A stretch of DNA of 64,000 nt, taken from the NCBI RefSeq assembly GCF_017115085.1, contig NZ_JABXKJ010000213.1, forward strand, positions 62,001 to 126,000, written 5' to 3'. Both the position numbers and the translations under genes were made by a program. Below the pieces are notes generated by a model that saw nothing but the letters and a program-made list of their open reading frames with translations, was not told the origin of the DNA and ran no database searches. Shown piece after piece: positions 7,318 through 17,891 of the stretch (the stretch's first letter is position 1; every line of letters starts with the position of its first letter). The DNA is from Nostoc sp. NMS7. Lineage in GTDB: Bacteria; Cyanobacteriota; Cyanobacteriia; Cyanobacteriales; Nostocaceae.

Positions 7318-8559
7318 ATGGCAGATTGGCACAAAATAACAGGTGGCATCACAGCACCAAGGGGGTATCAGGCGGCGGGAATTACCGCCGGGTTGAAACC
7401 TTCTCTTTTGCCAGATTTAGCTTTGATATTCTCAGAGGTGGAAGCGATCGCATCTGGTGTATTTACCACCAGCCAAGTTAAAGCCGCCTGTGTAGAATAT
7501 TGTCGCCAACGCTTGCAAGCTAAACATAGCGCTCGTGCCATCCTCTGCAACGCCGGACAAGCAAATGCCGCTACAGGAACTCAAGGCTACCTTGATACCC
7601 TAGAATCTGGTATGGCAATAGCCCAAGCATTGAACATCTCGTCTGAATCTGTGTTATTGGCTTCCACTGGCGTGATTGGTCAAAGAATTAAGATGGATGC
7701 GTTGCGAAGCGGGATTCCCAAGGTAGTAGCAGCACTCTCAAAAACAGGCTCAGATGCCGCCGCCGGGGCGATTATCACTACAGATTTGGTAACAAAATCC
7801 ATTGCCCTAGAGACAACTATAAGCGACCGTCCGGTACGAATTGGCGGCATTGCCAAAGGTTCCGGCATGATTCACCCCAACATGGCAACCATGCTGGCAT
7901 TTGTGACTTGTGATGCTGTGGTTTCGCCTCACCTTTGGCAGCAAATGTTAGCAAGGGCAGCTGATAGAAGCTTTAATTCCATTACCGTGGATGGTGATAC
8001 TAGCACCAACGACAGCTTAATTGCCTTGGCAAATGGTCAATCTCGCACCCCAGCAATTACAGAATGGGGCGCAGAAGCAGAGAAATTAGAGGCGATGTTA
8101 ACAGCAGTTTGCCAGCATTTAGCCAAAGCGATCGCTCGTGATGGTGAAGGCGCAACCTGTCTCATTGAAGTGGAAGTAACAGGCGCTCATGATCAACTCT
8201 CAGCTAGGCAAATAGCCAAAACCATCGCTGGTTCATCCTTAGTTAAATCTGCAATCTTTGGACGTGACCCCAACTGGGGACGCATCGCCGCCGCCGCCGG
8301 ACGTGCAGGTATTCCCTTTGAGCAAGAAAACCTGCAAATTCAGCTAGGGGATTTTTTAATGTTAGAAAATGGGCAACCTCTGCAATTTGACCGTGCAGCA
8401 GCGAGTACTTATTTAAAAAAGGCAGCAGGGGGTGCTTATCTCCAAGAAGATACAGTGTTAATTTCTGTTAATGTCGGCAATGGTCATGGTTCAGGTAAAG
8501 CTTGGGGTTGTGATTTGAGTTACGACTACGTGAGAATTAACGCCGAGTATACTACATAA
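7318..8559 (+). CDS. argJ: Bifunctional ornithine acetyltransferase / N-acetylglutamate synthase
   Basis: ArgJ moves the acetyl group from N-acetylornithine to glutamate, recycling it in arginine synthesis; the bifunctional form can also use acetyl-CoA. The 413-residue precursor cleaves itself before a Thr nucleophile, visible as Thr191 in KGSGMIHPNMATMLAF. Other family landmarks are GGITAPRGYQAAGITAGLK at the N-terminus, STGVIGQRIKM, TVDGDTSTNDSLIALANG and FGRDPNWGRIAAAAGRAGI. The start is backed by AAGGAAG placed about six bases before the ATG. In Nostoc, arginine also feeds cyanophycin, but no other arg gene lies here. The gene follows the putative small-RNA pair and a palindrome. Confidence 0.96.
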   Translation: MADWHKITGGITAPRGYQAAGITAGLKPSLLPDLALIFSEVEAIASGVFTTSQVKAACVEYCRQRLQAKHSARAILCNAGQANAATGTQGYLDTLESGMAIAQALNISSESVLLASTGVIGQRIKMDALRSGIPKVVAALSKTGSDAAAGAIITTDLVTKSIALETTISDRPVRIGGIAKGSGMIHPNMATMLAFVTCDAVVSPHLWQQMLARAADRSFNSITVDGDTSTNDSLIALANGQSRTPAITEWGAEAEKLEAMLTAVCQHLAKAIARDGEGATCLIEVEVTGAHDQLSARQIAKTIAGSSLVKSAIFGRDPNWGRIAAAAGRAGIPFEQENLQIQLGDFLMLENGQPLQFDRAAASTYLKKAAGGAYLQEDTVLISVNVGNGHGSGKAWGCDLSYDYVRINAEYTT

Positions 8560-8614
8560 AGTACTCACAACTGTTTGCTAGGTTGAGACATTAAAATCTC
8601 GTTTACAAGTATAA

Positions 8615-8671
8615 GGGACTTCCAACAAATAAATTATCCAATCTTGTGGGGGTGGGCATCTTGCCCGCCTT
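8615..8671 (+). repeat. Half copy of a GGGACTTCC miniature element
   Basis: The stretch from GGGACTTCCAACAAATAAAT to GGTGGGCATCTTGCCCGCC matches the left half of the longer element at 18448-18809. It includes a GGGC/GCCC hairpin. The remaining intergenic DNA (8560-8782) shows nothing else. Confidence 0.7.
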
Positions 8672-8782
8672 GCAAAATATTACCAACTGCGTAACTATGT
8701 CCTAAACTTCCTCTTTAACCGCTTTGCCCATGATGACGTAGGTTAAACTAATCGTCATTCTCCTAACTTCTCATTCTAAAAA

Positions 8783-10108
8783 ATGGTTCCTTCCAGACGA
8801 GTTTATTTATTGTTACTTTTGGGTATAGCGATCGCCCTGATCCTATCCCTTTTTCTCAACATTAAAGCAGCGATCGCCATCACTTTGCTATTTGATGCGA
8901 TCGTTCTCGGATTGATGGTTGTAGATGGTTTGCGGGTGCGGCGTTCTCGCGTGCAAATTAGCCGCGAATTACCGTCACGATTATCGATTGGGCGGGATAA
9001 TCCAGTGGTGCTAAAAGTAACATCGCCAAATACTAACGCCCTAATTGAAATCTGCGACTACTACCCAACAGGGTTTGGCGTATCTGCACCCGCACTCCGG
9101 GCTATTGTTCCCAATAACAGCACTCAGGAATTGACGTATACCGTCAAGCCGACACAGAGGGGAGAGTTTCCTTGGGGAAATATTCAAGTCCGACAGTTGG
9201 GAATTTGGGGATTAGCTTGGGATGATTGGCAAATTCCCCAAAGTCTGCCAGTGAAAGTTTATCCTGATTTAGTGGGATTGCGATCGCTCACAATTCGTCT
9301 GACGCTGCAATCATCGGGATCAATGCGCCAATCTCGCAAAACTGGTATTGGTACAGAATTTGCCGAACTGCGGAACTATCGCACTGGTGACGATTTGCGG
9401 TTTATTGATTGGAAAGCTACCGCCCGTCGGGTTGGGGCCTATGGTAATGCAATGCCACTGGTGCGGGTTTTGGAACCAGAACAGGAACAAACATTACTGA
9501 TCTTGCTCGATCGGGGACGGTTGATGACGGCAAAAGTGCAGAGTTTGCAGAGGTTTGACTGGGGAATGAATGCAACTTTGTCCTTAGCTTTGGCGGGATT
9601 ACATCGAGGCGAGCGCGTCGGTGTTGGTGTATTTGACCGCCAGATGCATACGTGGATTCCCCCAGAACGCGGTCAACATCATTTGAATCAGCTAATTGAT
9701 CGCTTAACTCCAATTCAACCAGTGTTATTTGAATCTGATTATTTGGGGGCGGTGACAAATGTTTTGCAGCGACAAACTCGCAGGGCTCTTGTAGTCGTGA
9801 TTACCGACTTAGTTGATGTCACCGCTTCTACAGAACTCCTCGCAGCACTCTCCAAACTAGCACCCCGCTATCTCCCATTTTGCGTGACTCTGCGAGATCC
9901 GCAAGTTGATCGTCTGGCACACACCTTCACAGATGATGTTACAGATGCTTATGCCCGTGCAGTGGCACTTGATTTATTAATGCAACGACAAGTAGCATTT
10001 GCCCAGTTGAAACAAAAAGGTGTATTGGTACTAGATGCACCAGCAAATGAAATTGGCGATCAGTTAGTTGAGCGATATCTACAACTCAAAGCGCGAAATC
10101 AGCTTTAG
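8783..10108 (+). CDS. DUF58 domain membrane protein
   Basis: A 441-residue protein with two hydrophobic segments within the first ~50 residues, a beta-rich middle, and the DUF58 signature GTEFAELRNYRTGDDLRFIDWKATARR near residues 190-215. The C-terminal part has a von Willebrand A-like fold pattern (TLLILLDRGRLM, ALVVVITDLVD) though the full MIDAS motif is not obvious. DUF58 proteins are usually encoded beside MoxR AAA+ ATPases and are thought to help assemble or activate membrane or metal-dependent complexes. No MoxR gene is next to it here. The ATG at 8783 gives the membrane-anchored start. It converges with the RTX array 41 bases downstream. Confidence 0.88.
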   Translation: MVPSRRVYLLLLLGIAIALILSLFLNIKAAIAITLLFDAIVLGLMVVDGLRVRRSRVQISRELPSRLSIGRDNPVVLKVTSPNTNALIEICDYYPTGFGVSAPALRAIVPNNSTQELTYTVKPTQRGEFPWGNIQVRQLGIWGLAWDDWQIPQSLPVKVYPDLVGLRSLTIRLTLQSSGSMRQSRKTGIGTEFAELRNYRTGDDLRFIDWKATARRVGAYGNAMPLVRVLEPEQEQTLLILLDRGRLMTAKVQSLQRFDWGMNATLSLALAGLHRGERVGVGVFDRQMHTWIPPERGQHHLNQLIDRLTPIQPVLFESDYLGAVTNVLQRQTRRALVVVITDLVDVTASTELLAALSKLAPRYLPFCVTLRDPQVDRLAHTFTDDVTDAYARAVALDLLMQRQVAFAQLKQKGVLVLDAPANEIGDQLVERYLQLKARNQL

Positions 10109-10149
10109 CTGGGTTCTAAGAATAAGTTGCACATCGCGTTAATTTCAGA

Positions 10150-12422
10150 TTAAACAACCACAAAATTGTTTTTGGTTAGTAACAGTCCAGCAGATAATTG
10201 TGCAAATTTTACCTGAGTAAACCCAGACGCACTGCCATCAAGGTCAAAATACAGTCCACCAGTAATATTGTCATAGATAAATCGTTGATTGGTTGTTGTT
10301 GCAGATGTTCCAAGGGTAAACTGACTTGTCTTAAGTGAACCTATGGATAACCCGCCACCAAAACCAGCAGCCGATACCTGAATCAATTCATTAGTCGCGT
10401 TGAAGTCATAAAGACGATCAACACCTTCATTGAAACTATTGAAAGCAAAGGTATCAGTCCCAGCTCCTCCATAGAGGGTATCATTACCGTTGCCACCTGT
10501 GAGGATATCATTGCCATTACCACCTGTAAGGATATCATTGCTGTTCCCACCATAGAGGGTGTCATTGCCATTGCTCCCCACAATATTGTCATTGTAGGCT
10601 GTACCTGAGATATTTAATCCTTCGATATTCTGGTAGCTAACCCGATTCTTGCCCGCCGTAATTTCTCCAATGTTAGTAGTAGGATTGAAAGTCGAAATGA
10701 TCCCCCCTGTAGCATAGGTGTAATCGATGGACAGCACATCGTCACCCTTACCCCCATCTATCGTATCTTTGCCACCGCCCCCGGAGAGCGTATCGTTGCC
10801 ATTGCTCCCCACAATATTGTCATCGTAAGCTGTACCTGAGATATTTAATCCTTCGATATTCTTGTAGCTAACCCGATACATGCCCGCCTTAATTTCTCCA
10901 ATGTTAGTAGTAGGATTGAAAGTCGAAATGATCCTCCCTGTAGCATAGGTGTAATCGACGGACAACAAATCGTCACCCTTACCCCCATCTACCGTTTGAG
11001 TCACTAAATTTGATGGGGCAAAATAACCTGGGGGGCTTAGATAGAAGGAATCATTGCCATCGCCCCCAGAGAGTAAGTTATTGCCTGATGAAATAGTAGC
11101 AACCAAGGTATCGTCACCAAGGCCACCGTTGAGGGTGTTATTGCCTGAGGATGGTATATAAATATCAAGGTAGATGGCCAGATGATAGCCAGAGGTGGAG
11201 AGAGTATCATTGCCATCGCCACCAGAGAGTAGGTTATTACCTGTTGAAATGTCAGCCCTCAAGGTATCGTCACCAGCGCCACCGTTAAGGGTGTTATTGC
11301 CTGAGGAGCTAAAATTAGGCTGATCTTTATAACTATTAACGCCAGAGGTGGAGAGAGAATCATTACCATCGCCCCCAGAGAGTAAGTTATTACCTGATGG
11401 AGACCGAGCATCTAAAGTATCGTCACCAGCGCCACCGTTGAGGGTATTATTGCCTGAGGAGGGAACCACAACGTATCCGCGCCGCTAGTAAAATTGTAAG
11501 AGGCAAAGAGAGAATCATTGCCATCGCCCCCAGAGAGTAAGTTATTGCCTTTTGAAGCCCCAGCATCCAAGGTATCGTCATCAGCGCCACCGTTGAGGGT
11601 ATTATTGCCTGTTGAAAATTCAACATTCAAGTAATCTTTACCAGTGCCACCAACGAGGGAGTCATTGCCAGTATCAACGTTCCGGGAGTCATTTCTCGTA
11701 CCACCATCGAGGGAGTCATTGCCTGCACCACCAATCAGAGTATCATTGCCGGCATCACCTCTCAAAAGGTCATTCCCACTCTTGCCGTCAATGATGTCAT
11801 TACCCCCCTGACCATTAATCACATCATCTGAGTTGTCAAAGCCGTTAACATTATTGGAGAGGTCGTTAAGGAAGGTGACTGTGTTCAAGTTGAAGATAGT
11901 GCTTTGGGTGGAGTTGGCATTGAAGACATCAAAGCTGTCTGTGATGCTAGTTTGCCCATAAAAGAGGATATTGCCCAAGTCTACAGTGGCTCCTGTAGAT
12001 AAGCTTAGATTATCCAGGTTTTCCAGGGCAAAGTTTTGCAGGATGACTTTGGGACCAAAATCTGCTCCTAGATAATCTGGCAACCCTTCAAAGGCGATTT
12101 CTAGATTGTTGCCATTCTGGGTCAGCAGCAAATTTTGGGGAGTGAGTCCTGCAGCTTGGAATGCTAGGGTGTCTACTTCGGCGATGACTGCTGCTGAGGG
12201 ATTTACGCCTTTACCTATGCCATCAAAATCGGTGATGATATCAGTATAAGTGCCGTCGGAATTCAACCCGTAAACAAATTTATCCTTGCCACCTCCACCA
12301 GTCAAAGTGTCGTTGCCATAGGAATATATGATGGTATCGTTACCAGCCTTACCGTTAATCGTATCGTCGGAGTCGCTGCCCTCTAGGGTATCATTACCGT
12401 TGGTTCCAATGATATTTGCCAT
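10150..12422 (-). pseudogene. RTX-like calcium-binding protein A, frameshifted
   Basis: Translation from ATG at 12422 gives MANIIGTNGNDTLEG and RTX-type nonapeptides (GGxGxDxL) for ~320 residues, then leaves frame near 11469 and ends at 11412. From about 11469 a second frame continues the same repeat pattern (SSGNNTLNGGAGDDTL) to 10150 and ends in the C-terminal domain shared with its two neighbours (ELIQVSAAGFGGG, TNQRFIYDNITGGLYFDLDG). One missing base, or two extra, near 11470 would rejoin both into about 757 residues. RTX repeats bind calcium and such proteins leave the cell by type I secretion using a C-terminal signal. If the change is real, the product lacks its export region. No slippery run is present, so programmed frameshifting is unlikely; a sequencing error is possible. 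Confidence 0.8.
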
Positions 12423-12462
12423 AAGTTTTACCTATCTGAATAGTCTCAAAATAACTAGATAG

Positions 12463-12590
12463 TCAGTATCTTAGTTAAATCTATATGCTTAAATCAGCAT
12501 CTTTGCATACTCTTGACATTATTTGCCGAAAAATGTGTATAGAAATACTGAGCTTTATGTAATCCTCATGTTCTTTTAGTTTCTAGGCAA
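12463..12590 (-). repeat. Duplicated upstream region of RTX gene A
   Basis: This stretch (TATGCTTAAATCAGCATCTT, then GCATACTCTTGACATTATTTG and TACTGAGCTTTATGTAATC) matches 18045-18160 upstream of RTX gene C. Sharing of promoter-side DNA shows that the genes were copied with their control regions. The palindrome around ATGCTTAA...AGCAT may be an operator. Confidence 0.65.
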
Positions 12591-12741
12591 TAGACATCTC
12601 CGAAAATGAAGTAGGGACAATTCATGTAGCTTTAGCTGACCGCAGGGTATTGTCCCTACCAAGGATTTCGAGCAACGCAGAATTAATTTTCACTCCTATG
12701 TCTAATAATCGCTATAAATTACCAAAATTACGAACGCAGAC

Positions 12742-12795
12742 ATGAGCCAACTTAGCCAAGAACACTTACAAACCATCCGCACCCATGCCGAAAGT
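12742..12795 (+). pseudogene. 5' fragment of a duplicated JAMM peptidase gene
   Basis: The first 18 codons (MSQLSQEHLQTIRTHAES) match the intact JAMM gene at 18965 almost exactly, as does the DNA before it (ACGAACGCAGACATGA versus ACAAACGCAGACATGA). After that the sequence is unrelated and neither metal ligand is present. It marks one end of the segment copied along with the RTX genes. Confidence 0.85.
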
Positions 12796-12854
12796 AGAGG
12801 AACAAAACCAAACATCTACTCTCTGTTAACACTAATTGCATTGAATAATCGAAT

Positions 12855-12880
12855 GCGAGGTGCTATTTTAAGCACCTCGC
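12855..12880 (-). terminator. Hairpin after RTX gene B
   Basis: GCGAGGTGCT and AGCACCTCGC form a perfect 10-base-pair stem with a six-base loop, 40 bases after the stop of the minus-strand gene. A decayed copy (GATGCTATTATAAGCACCTC) lies in the equivalent position after RTX gene C at 14228. The T-run is weak. Confidence 0.55.
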
Positions 12881-12919
12881 AATCCGTGCCGCTTAGTGAT
12901 CGAAAAACCCTAATTCCGA

Positions 12920-14098
12920 TTAAACAACCACAAAATTGCTTTTAGTTAGTGACACTCCAGCAGATAATTGGGCAAATTTTACCTGAGTAAATGCACCTCC
13001 ACTGCCATCAAGGTCAAAATACAGTCCACCTGTAATATTGTCATAAATAAATCGTTGATTGGTTGTTGTTGCAGATGTTCCGAGGGTAAACTGGCTTGTC
13101 TTAAGTAAACCGATTGATAACTCGCCACCAAAACCAGCAGCCGATACCTGAATCAATTCATTAGTCGCCTTGAAGTCATAAAGACGATCAATGCCTTCTT
13201 TGTAACTATTGAAAACAAAGGTATCAGTCCCAGCTCCTCCATACAGGGTATCATTACCAAGACCACCTATGAGGATATCATTACCAAGACCACCTGTGAG
13301 GATATCATTGCCATTCCCCCCATCAAGGGTGTTATTACCAGTGGCGCCAGAGGCCGAGATATAATCATTGCCATCGCCACCAAAGAGTAGGTTATTCCCT
13401 GTTGAACCGCTAGCACTCAAGGTATCGTTACCTGCGCCACCGTTAAGGGTGTTCTTGCCAGAGGAGCGAGAGTCGTATGTGATGGAGACATCGCGGGGGT
13501 CATTCACGTCTCCAGGAGTGTAGCTGTAGTAGCCAGAGATGGAGATATAATCATTGCCATCGCCACCATTGAGCAGGTTATTGCCTGTTGAACCGCTAGC
13601 ACTCAAGTTATCGTTACCTGCGCCACCGTTGAGGGTGTTCTTGCCAGAGGAGCGAGAGTCGGAGTAGTCGTACTCATTTCCTTTGTAGTAGCCAGAGATG
13701 GAGATATAATCATTGTCATCGCCACCATTGAGCAGGTTATTGCCTGTTGAACCGCTAGCACTCAAGCTATCCTTACCAGCGCCACCATTGAGGGTGTTAT
13801 TCCCATTTGAGCCAGAGTCATAGTCGTCGTCTGGGTATATGAAACTGGAGTAGCCAGAGACGGAGAGAGAATCATTGCCATCGTCCCCAGAGAGCAGATT
13901 ATTCCCTGTTAAACTGTTAGCGCTCAAGTTATCGTCACCAATACCACCGTAGAGGGTATTATTGCCCGTGCCACCAATGAGAGTATCATTCCCCGCACCA
14001 CCCCAGAGCAAGTCGTTGCCGGCTTTAGCGTTGATTGTGTCCGCGAGGTTACTACCCAGTAGGGTATCATTACCATTAGTGCCATTGATATTTGCCAT
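12920..14098 (-). CDS. RTX-like calcium-binding protein B
   Basis: A 392-residue protein starting MANINGTNGNDTLLGSNLAD and made of RTX-type repeats with GGxGxDxL units, interspersed with Tyr/Ser-rich linkers (ISISGYY, SRSSGKNTLNGGAGND) repeated at about 40-residue intervals. The last ~100 residues (GTDTFVFNSYKEGIDRLYDF to LTKSNFVVV) are the same domain as in neighbours A and C and probably hold the type I secretion signal. AGGAAGGT precedes the ATG. No N-terminal signal peptide is present, as expected for this route. No secretion ABC transporter or membrane-fusion gene is in the window. It is the short member of the array and lacks the ITDFGGIGKG module of A and C. The role is unknown; calcium-stabilised sheath or surface protein is a guess. 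Confidence 0.85.
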   Translation of the reverse strand: MANINGTNGNDTLLGSNLADTINAKAGNDLLWGGAGNDTLIGGTGNNTLYGGIGDDNLSANSLTGNNLLSGDDGNDSLSVSGYSSFIYPDDDYDSGSNGNNTLNGGAGKDSLSASGSTGNNLLNGGDDNDYISISGYYKGNEYDYSDSRSSGKNTLNGGAGNDNLSASGSTGNNLLNGGDGNDYISISGYYSYTPGDVNDPRDVSITYDSRSSGKNTLNGGAGNDTLSASGSTGNNLLFGGDGNDYISASGATGNNTLDGGNGNDILTGGLGNDILIGGLGNDTLYGGAGTDTFVFNSYKEGIDRLYDFKATNELIQVSAAGFGGELSIGLLKTSQFTLGTSATTTNQRFIYDNITGGLYFDLDGSGGAFTQVKFAQLSAGVSLTKSNFVVV

Positions 14099-14288
14099 AA
14101 TTTCTACCTTCCTAAATCAATTTTTTCAGTAACTTCAGTTCTCAAGCTGCTGTTAGTGCTGTTTTATAGCACAAAGAACTCACCATCAAATACAAACCTA
14201 CGACAACAATTAAAAGCAGACATACAAGATGCTATTATAAGCACCTCACAACATATACTACTTAGTGATTGCAGAGCGCTAATTCCGA

Positions 14289-17200
14289 TTAAACAACCAG
14301 AAAATTGTTTTCGGTTAGTGACAATCCAGCAGATAATTGTGCAAATTTTACCTGAGTAAACCCAGACGCACTGCCATCTTGGTCAAAGAACAGTCCACCT
14401 GTAGTGTTGTTATAGATAAATCGTTGATTGCTTGTTGTTGCAGATGTTCCGATGACAAACTGACTAGCTGAGACTGAACCTGGTGATAAACCACCACCAA
14501 AACCAGCAGCCGATACCTGAATCAGTTCATTAGCGGCGTTGAAGTCATAAAGACTATCTACACCTCCATTATAATTATTGAAAGCAAAAGTATCAGTACC
14601 AGCTCCTCCATAGAGGCTATCATTACCGTTGCCACCTATGAGTATATCATTTCCATCACCTCCATCTAGGAGATTAGCACCTGTTGAACCGCTAGCATTC
14701 AATGTATCGTCACCTGCACCTCCTTCTAGGGTGTTATTGCCAGATGAACGAGAGTCGGAGTAGTCGTAGGAGGCATAGTAGGAGTAGTCGCCAGAAATGT
14801 CAAGATAATCATTGCCATCGCCCCCAGAGAGCAGGTTATCGCCTGTTGAACCACCAGCACTTAAGGTATCGTTACCTGCACCTCCGTTGAGAGTGTTATT
14901 GCCTGATGAGCGAGAGTCAGAGGTCTGGCCGTAACTATTGCTGTAGCTGCCAAAGACATTAAGAGAATCATCGCCATCGCCCCCAGAAAGCAGATTATCG
15001 CCTTTTGAACCGCTAGCACTTAAGGTGTCGTTACCTACACCTCCATTGAGAGTGTTATTGCCTAATGAGCGCGAGTCAGAAGAGTAGCCGAAACTATTGC
15101 TGTAGCTGCCAGAGATATCAAGAGAATCATTGCCATCACCCCCAAAGAGCAGGTTATCACCTGTTGAACCACCAGCACTCAAACTATCGTTACCAACTCC
15201 TCCATTCAGGGTATTATTGCCTGTTGAAATGTTAGCAGTCAAGTGATCGTCACCAGTGCCACCAAGAAGGGAGTTATTTCCCACACCGCCATCAAGGGTA
15301 TCATTTCCCTCACCACCAATGAGAGTATCATTTCCCGCACCACCTCTCAAAAGGTCATTACCACTTTTGCCATCAATGATGTCGTCACCTCCTTGACCAT
15401 TGATAACATCATTGGAGTTGTCAAAACCCGTTATATTGTTGTCGAGGTCATTGAGGAAGGTAACAGTGTTCCTGTTGAATAGGCTAGTTTGAGTGGAATT
15501 AGCGTCAAACACATCAAAACTGTCAGTGATGCTGGTTTGTCCATCAAACAAGATATTGCCAATAGCTGGTCGTGAAGAAGTTGCTGGCAGATTATCCAGA
15601 TTTTCTAATTTGAAGTTTTGGAGAATGACTTTGTTATTAGCGACATTTTCAAAGGTGATTTCTAAGTTGTTACCATTTTGAGTTAATTGCAGATTTTGAG
15701 CAGTCAAGCCACTACCGATAAATTGCAAGGTGTCTAAGGAAGCAATCACGCTTGCTGAGGGATTTGAGCCTTTACCAATGCCACCGAAATCGGTGATAAT
15801 ATCAGTGCCAGTGTCAAAGCTGCTGTCTAAAAAGTTATAAACAAATTCATCATTGCCCGCACCACCAGTTAGAATGTTGGTATCATCTCCACCTGTCAGG
15901 ATATCATTACCGGCACCGCCAATAATTGTATCATTACCATAGCCCCCAAAGAGCGTATCGTTCCCACTATTTCCCACAATGTTGTCATCGTAGGCTGTAC
16001 CTGAAATATTTAATCTTTCGATATTCTTATAGCTAACCCGATTCGTGCCCGCCGTAATTTCTCCAATGTTAGTAGTAGCATTAAAAGTAGTTGTTATCCC
16101 CACCCCTGTATTAGTATAGGTGTAATCAACGGACAACACATCATCACCCTTACCCCCATCGATCGTATCTTTGCCACTAGTGCCCACAGAGAGCGTATCG
16201 TTCCCACTGTTGCCCACAATGTTGTCATCGTAGGCTGTACCTGAGATATTTAATTGTTCAATATTCTTGTAACTAACCCGATTCTTACCCGCCGTAATTT
16301 CTCCAATGTTAGTAGTGGCATTGAATGTCGTTGTGATACCCCCTGTAGCATTGCTGTAGCTATAATTGACGGACAACACATCATCACCCTTACCCCCATC
16401 TATCGTATCTTTGCCATTAGTGCCCCCGGAGAGCGTATCGTTCCCACTACTCCCCACAATATTGTCATCGTAGGCTGTACCTGAGATATTTAATCCTTCG
16501 ATATCCTTGTAGCTAACCCGATACGTGCCCGCTGTAATTGATCCAATGTTAGTAGTAGGATTGAATGTAGAAGTGATCCCCCGTGTAGCAAAGCTGTAAT
16601 CGACGGACAACAAATCGTCACCCTTACCCCCATCTACCGTTTGAGTCACTAAATAAGAGGGGGCACTATCTAATGCGGTGCCTACATAGAAGGAATCATT
16701 GCCATCGCCCCCAGAAAGTAAGTTATTGCCTATTGAAATGGTAGCATCCAAGTAATCGTCACCAGCGCCACCATTGAGGGTGTTATTGCCTGAAGATGGT
16801 GGTATATAATCAGCGTAGTTACCTATACCGCTAGAGGTGGAGAGAGTATCATTGCCATCGCCACCAGAGAGTAGGTTATTGCCTGTTGAAATGGTAGCAT
16901 CCAAGTAATCGTTACCAGCGCCACCGTTGAGGGTGTTATTGCCTGAGGAGCTAAAATTAGGCTCTCCTCTATAAGTATTAACGCCAGAGGTGTCAAGAAA
17001 ATCATTACCATCGCCCCCAGAGAGTAAGTTATTACCTGATGGAGACTGAGCATTTAAGGTATCGTTACCAGCGCCACCGTTGAGGGTGTTATTGCCTGAG
17101 GAGACGAAATAGGTGTATGTGTACGGAGGAGAAATGTAGGAGGTGTCAAGAAAATCATTGCCATCGCCTCCAGAGAGTAAGTTATTGCCTTTTGAAGCCC

Positions 17201-17891
17201 CAGCATCCAAGGTATCGTTACCAGTGTCACCGTTGAGGGTGTTATCGCCTGTTGAAAATTCAACATCCAAGATATCATTGCCCGCACCACCAATGAGAGT
17301 ATTATTCCCCGTACCACCTCTCAAAAGGTCGTTGCCACTTTTGCCATCGATTTTATCATCACCCCCCTGACCATTGATCACATCATCTGAGTTGTCAAAG
17401 CCGTTAACATTATTCGAGAGATCATTAAGAAAGGTGACTGTGTTCTTGTTGAAGATAGTGTTTTGGGTGGAGTTGGCATTGAAGACATCAAAGCTGTCCG
17501 TGATGCTAGTTTGCCCATTAAACAGGATATTGCCCAAGTTTACAGAGGCTCCTGTAGATTTGCTGAGGTTATCCAGGTTTTCCAAGGCAAAGTTTTGCAG
17601 GATGATTTTGGGACTATCCTCCGCTTCAAAGGTGATTTCCAAATTGTTGCCATTCTGGGTCAACAGCAGATTTCGGGCAGTTAAGCCATCACCCTGGAAA
17701 TTTAGGGTGTCCACTTCGGCAATGACTGCTGCCGAGGGATTTACGCCTTTACCTATGCCACCAAAATCAGTGATGGTATAAGTGTCGTCGTAGTCGACGT
17801 AGTAAATGTCCTTGCCGCCTCCACCAGTCAAGGTGTCGTTGTAACTGCCGTATAATGTATCGTTACCGTTGGTTCCAATGATATTTGCCAT
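14289..17891 (-). CDS. RTX-like calcium-binding protein C (large, intact)
   Basis: A 1,200-residue protein, the largest and apparently complete member of the array. It starts MANIIGTNGNDTLYGS and contains two copies of a ~150-residue non-RTX module (ITDFGGIGKG, then NGNNLEITFE, ILQNF, ITDSFDVF, NTVTFLNDL) at about residues 35-185 and 690-850. Between and after them are blocks of calcium-binding nonapeptides and three repeats of a VDGGKGDDLLSVDY / NISGTAYDDNIVG unit. The C-terminal domain is shared with A and B. Start context is weak (TAGCTAGAAAATTATG). The two modules show internal duplication. Such genes expand and shrink by recombination between repeats, so length may differ between strains. 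Confidence 0.87.
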   Translation of the reverse strand: MANIIGTNGNDTLYGSYNDTLTGGGGKDIYYVDYDDTYTITDFGGIGKGVNPSAAVIAEVDTLNFQGDGLTARNLLLTQNGNNLEITFEAEDSPKIILQNFALENLDNLSKSTGASVNLGNILFNGQTSITDSFDVFNANSTQNTIFNKNTVTFLNDLSNNVNGFDNSDDVINGQGGDDKIDGKSGNDLLRGGTGNNTLIGGAGNDILDVEFSTGDNTLNGDTGNDTLDAGASKGNNLLSGGDGNDFLDTSYISPPYTYTYFVSSGNNTLNGGAGNDTLNAQSPSGNNLLSGGDGNDFLDTSGVNTYRGEPNFSSSGNNTLNGGAGNDYLDATISTGNNLLSGGDGNDTLSTSSGIGNYADYIPPSSGNNTLNGGAGDDYLDATISIGNNLLSGGDGNDSFYVGTALDSAPSYLVTQTVDGGKGDDLLSVDYSFATRGITSTFNPTTNIGSITAGTYRVSYKDIEGLNISGTAYDDNIVGSSGNDTLSGGTNGKDTIDGGKGDDVLSVNYSYSNATGGITTTFNATTNIGEITAGKNRVSYKNIEQLNISGTAYDDNIVGNSGNDTLSVGTSGKDTIDGGKGDDVLSVDYTYTNTGVGITTTFNATTNIGEITAGTNRVSYKNIERLNISGTAYDDNIVGNSGNDTLFGGYGNDTIIGGAGNDILTGGDDTNILTGGAGNDEFVYNFLDSSFDTGTDIITDFGGIGKGSNPSASVIASLDTLQFIGSGLTAQNLQLTQNGNNLEITFENVANNKVILQNFKLENLDNLPATSSRPAIGNILFDGQTSITDSFDVFDANSTQTSLFNRNTVTFLNDLDNNITGFDNSNDVINGQGGDDIIDGKSGNDLLRGGAGNDTLIGGEGNDTLDGGVGNNSLLGGTGDDHLTANISTGNNTLNGGVGNDSLSAGGSTGDNLLFGGDGNDSLDISGSYSNSFGYSSDSRSLGNNTLNGGVGNDTLSASGSKGDNLLSGGDGDDSLNVFGSYSNSYGQTSDSRSSGNNTLNGGAGNDTLSAGGSTGDNLLSGGDGNDYLDISGDYSYYASYDYSDSRSSGNNTLEGGAGDDTLNASGSTGANLLDGGDGNDILIGGNGNDSLYGGAGTDTFAFNNYNGGVDSLYDFNAANELIQVSAAGFGGGLSPGSVSASQFVIGTSATTSNQRFIYNNTTGGLFFDQDGSASGFTQVKFAQLSAGLSLTENNFLVV

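Noticed and set aside
11400-11480. Programmed frameshifting in RTX gene A.
   Set aside because: No slippery sequence or downstream pseudoknot is visible at the junction; mutation or sequencing error is simpler.
10150-17891. Many plus-strand open frames opposite the RTX genes (for example 15243-15482 and 17143-17370).
   Set aside because: They are shadows of the periodic RTX repeats; they have repetitive, unlikely composition and no ribosome sites.
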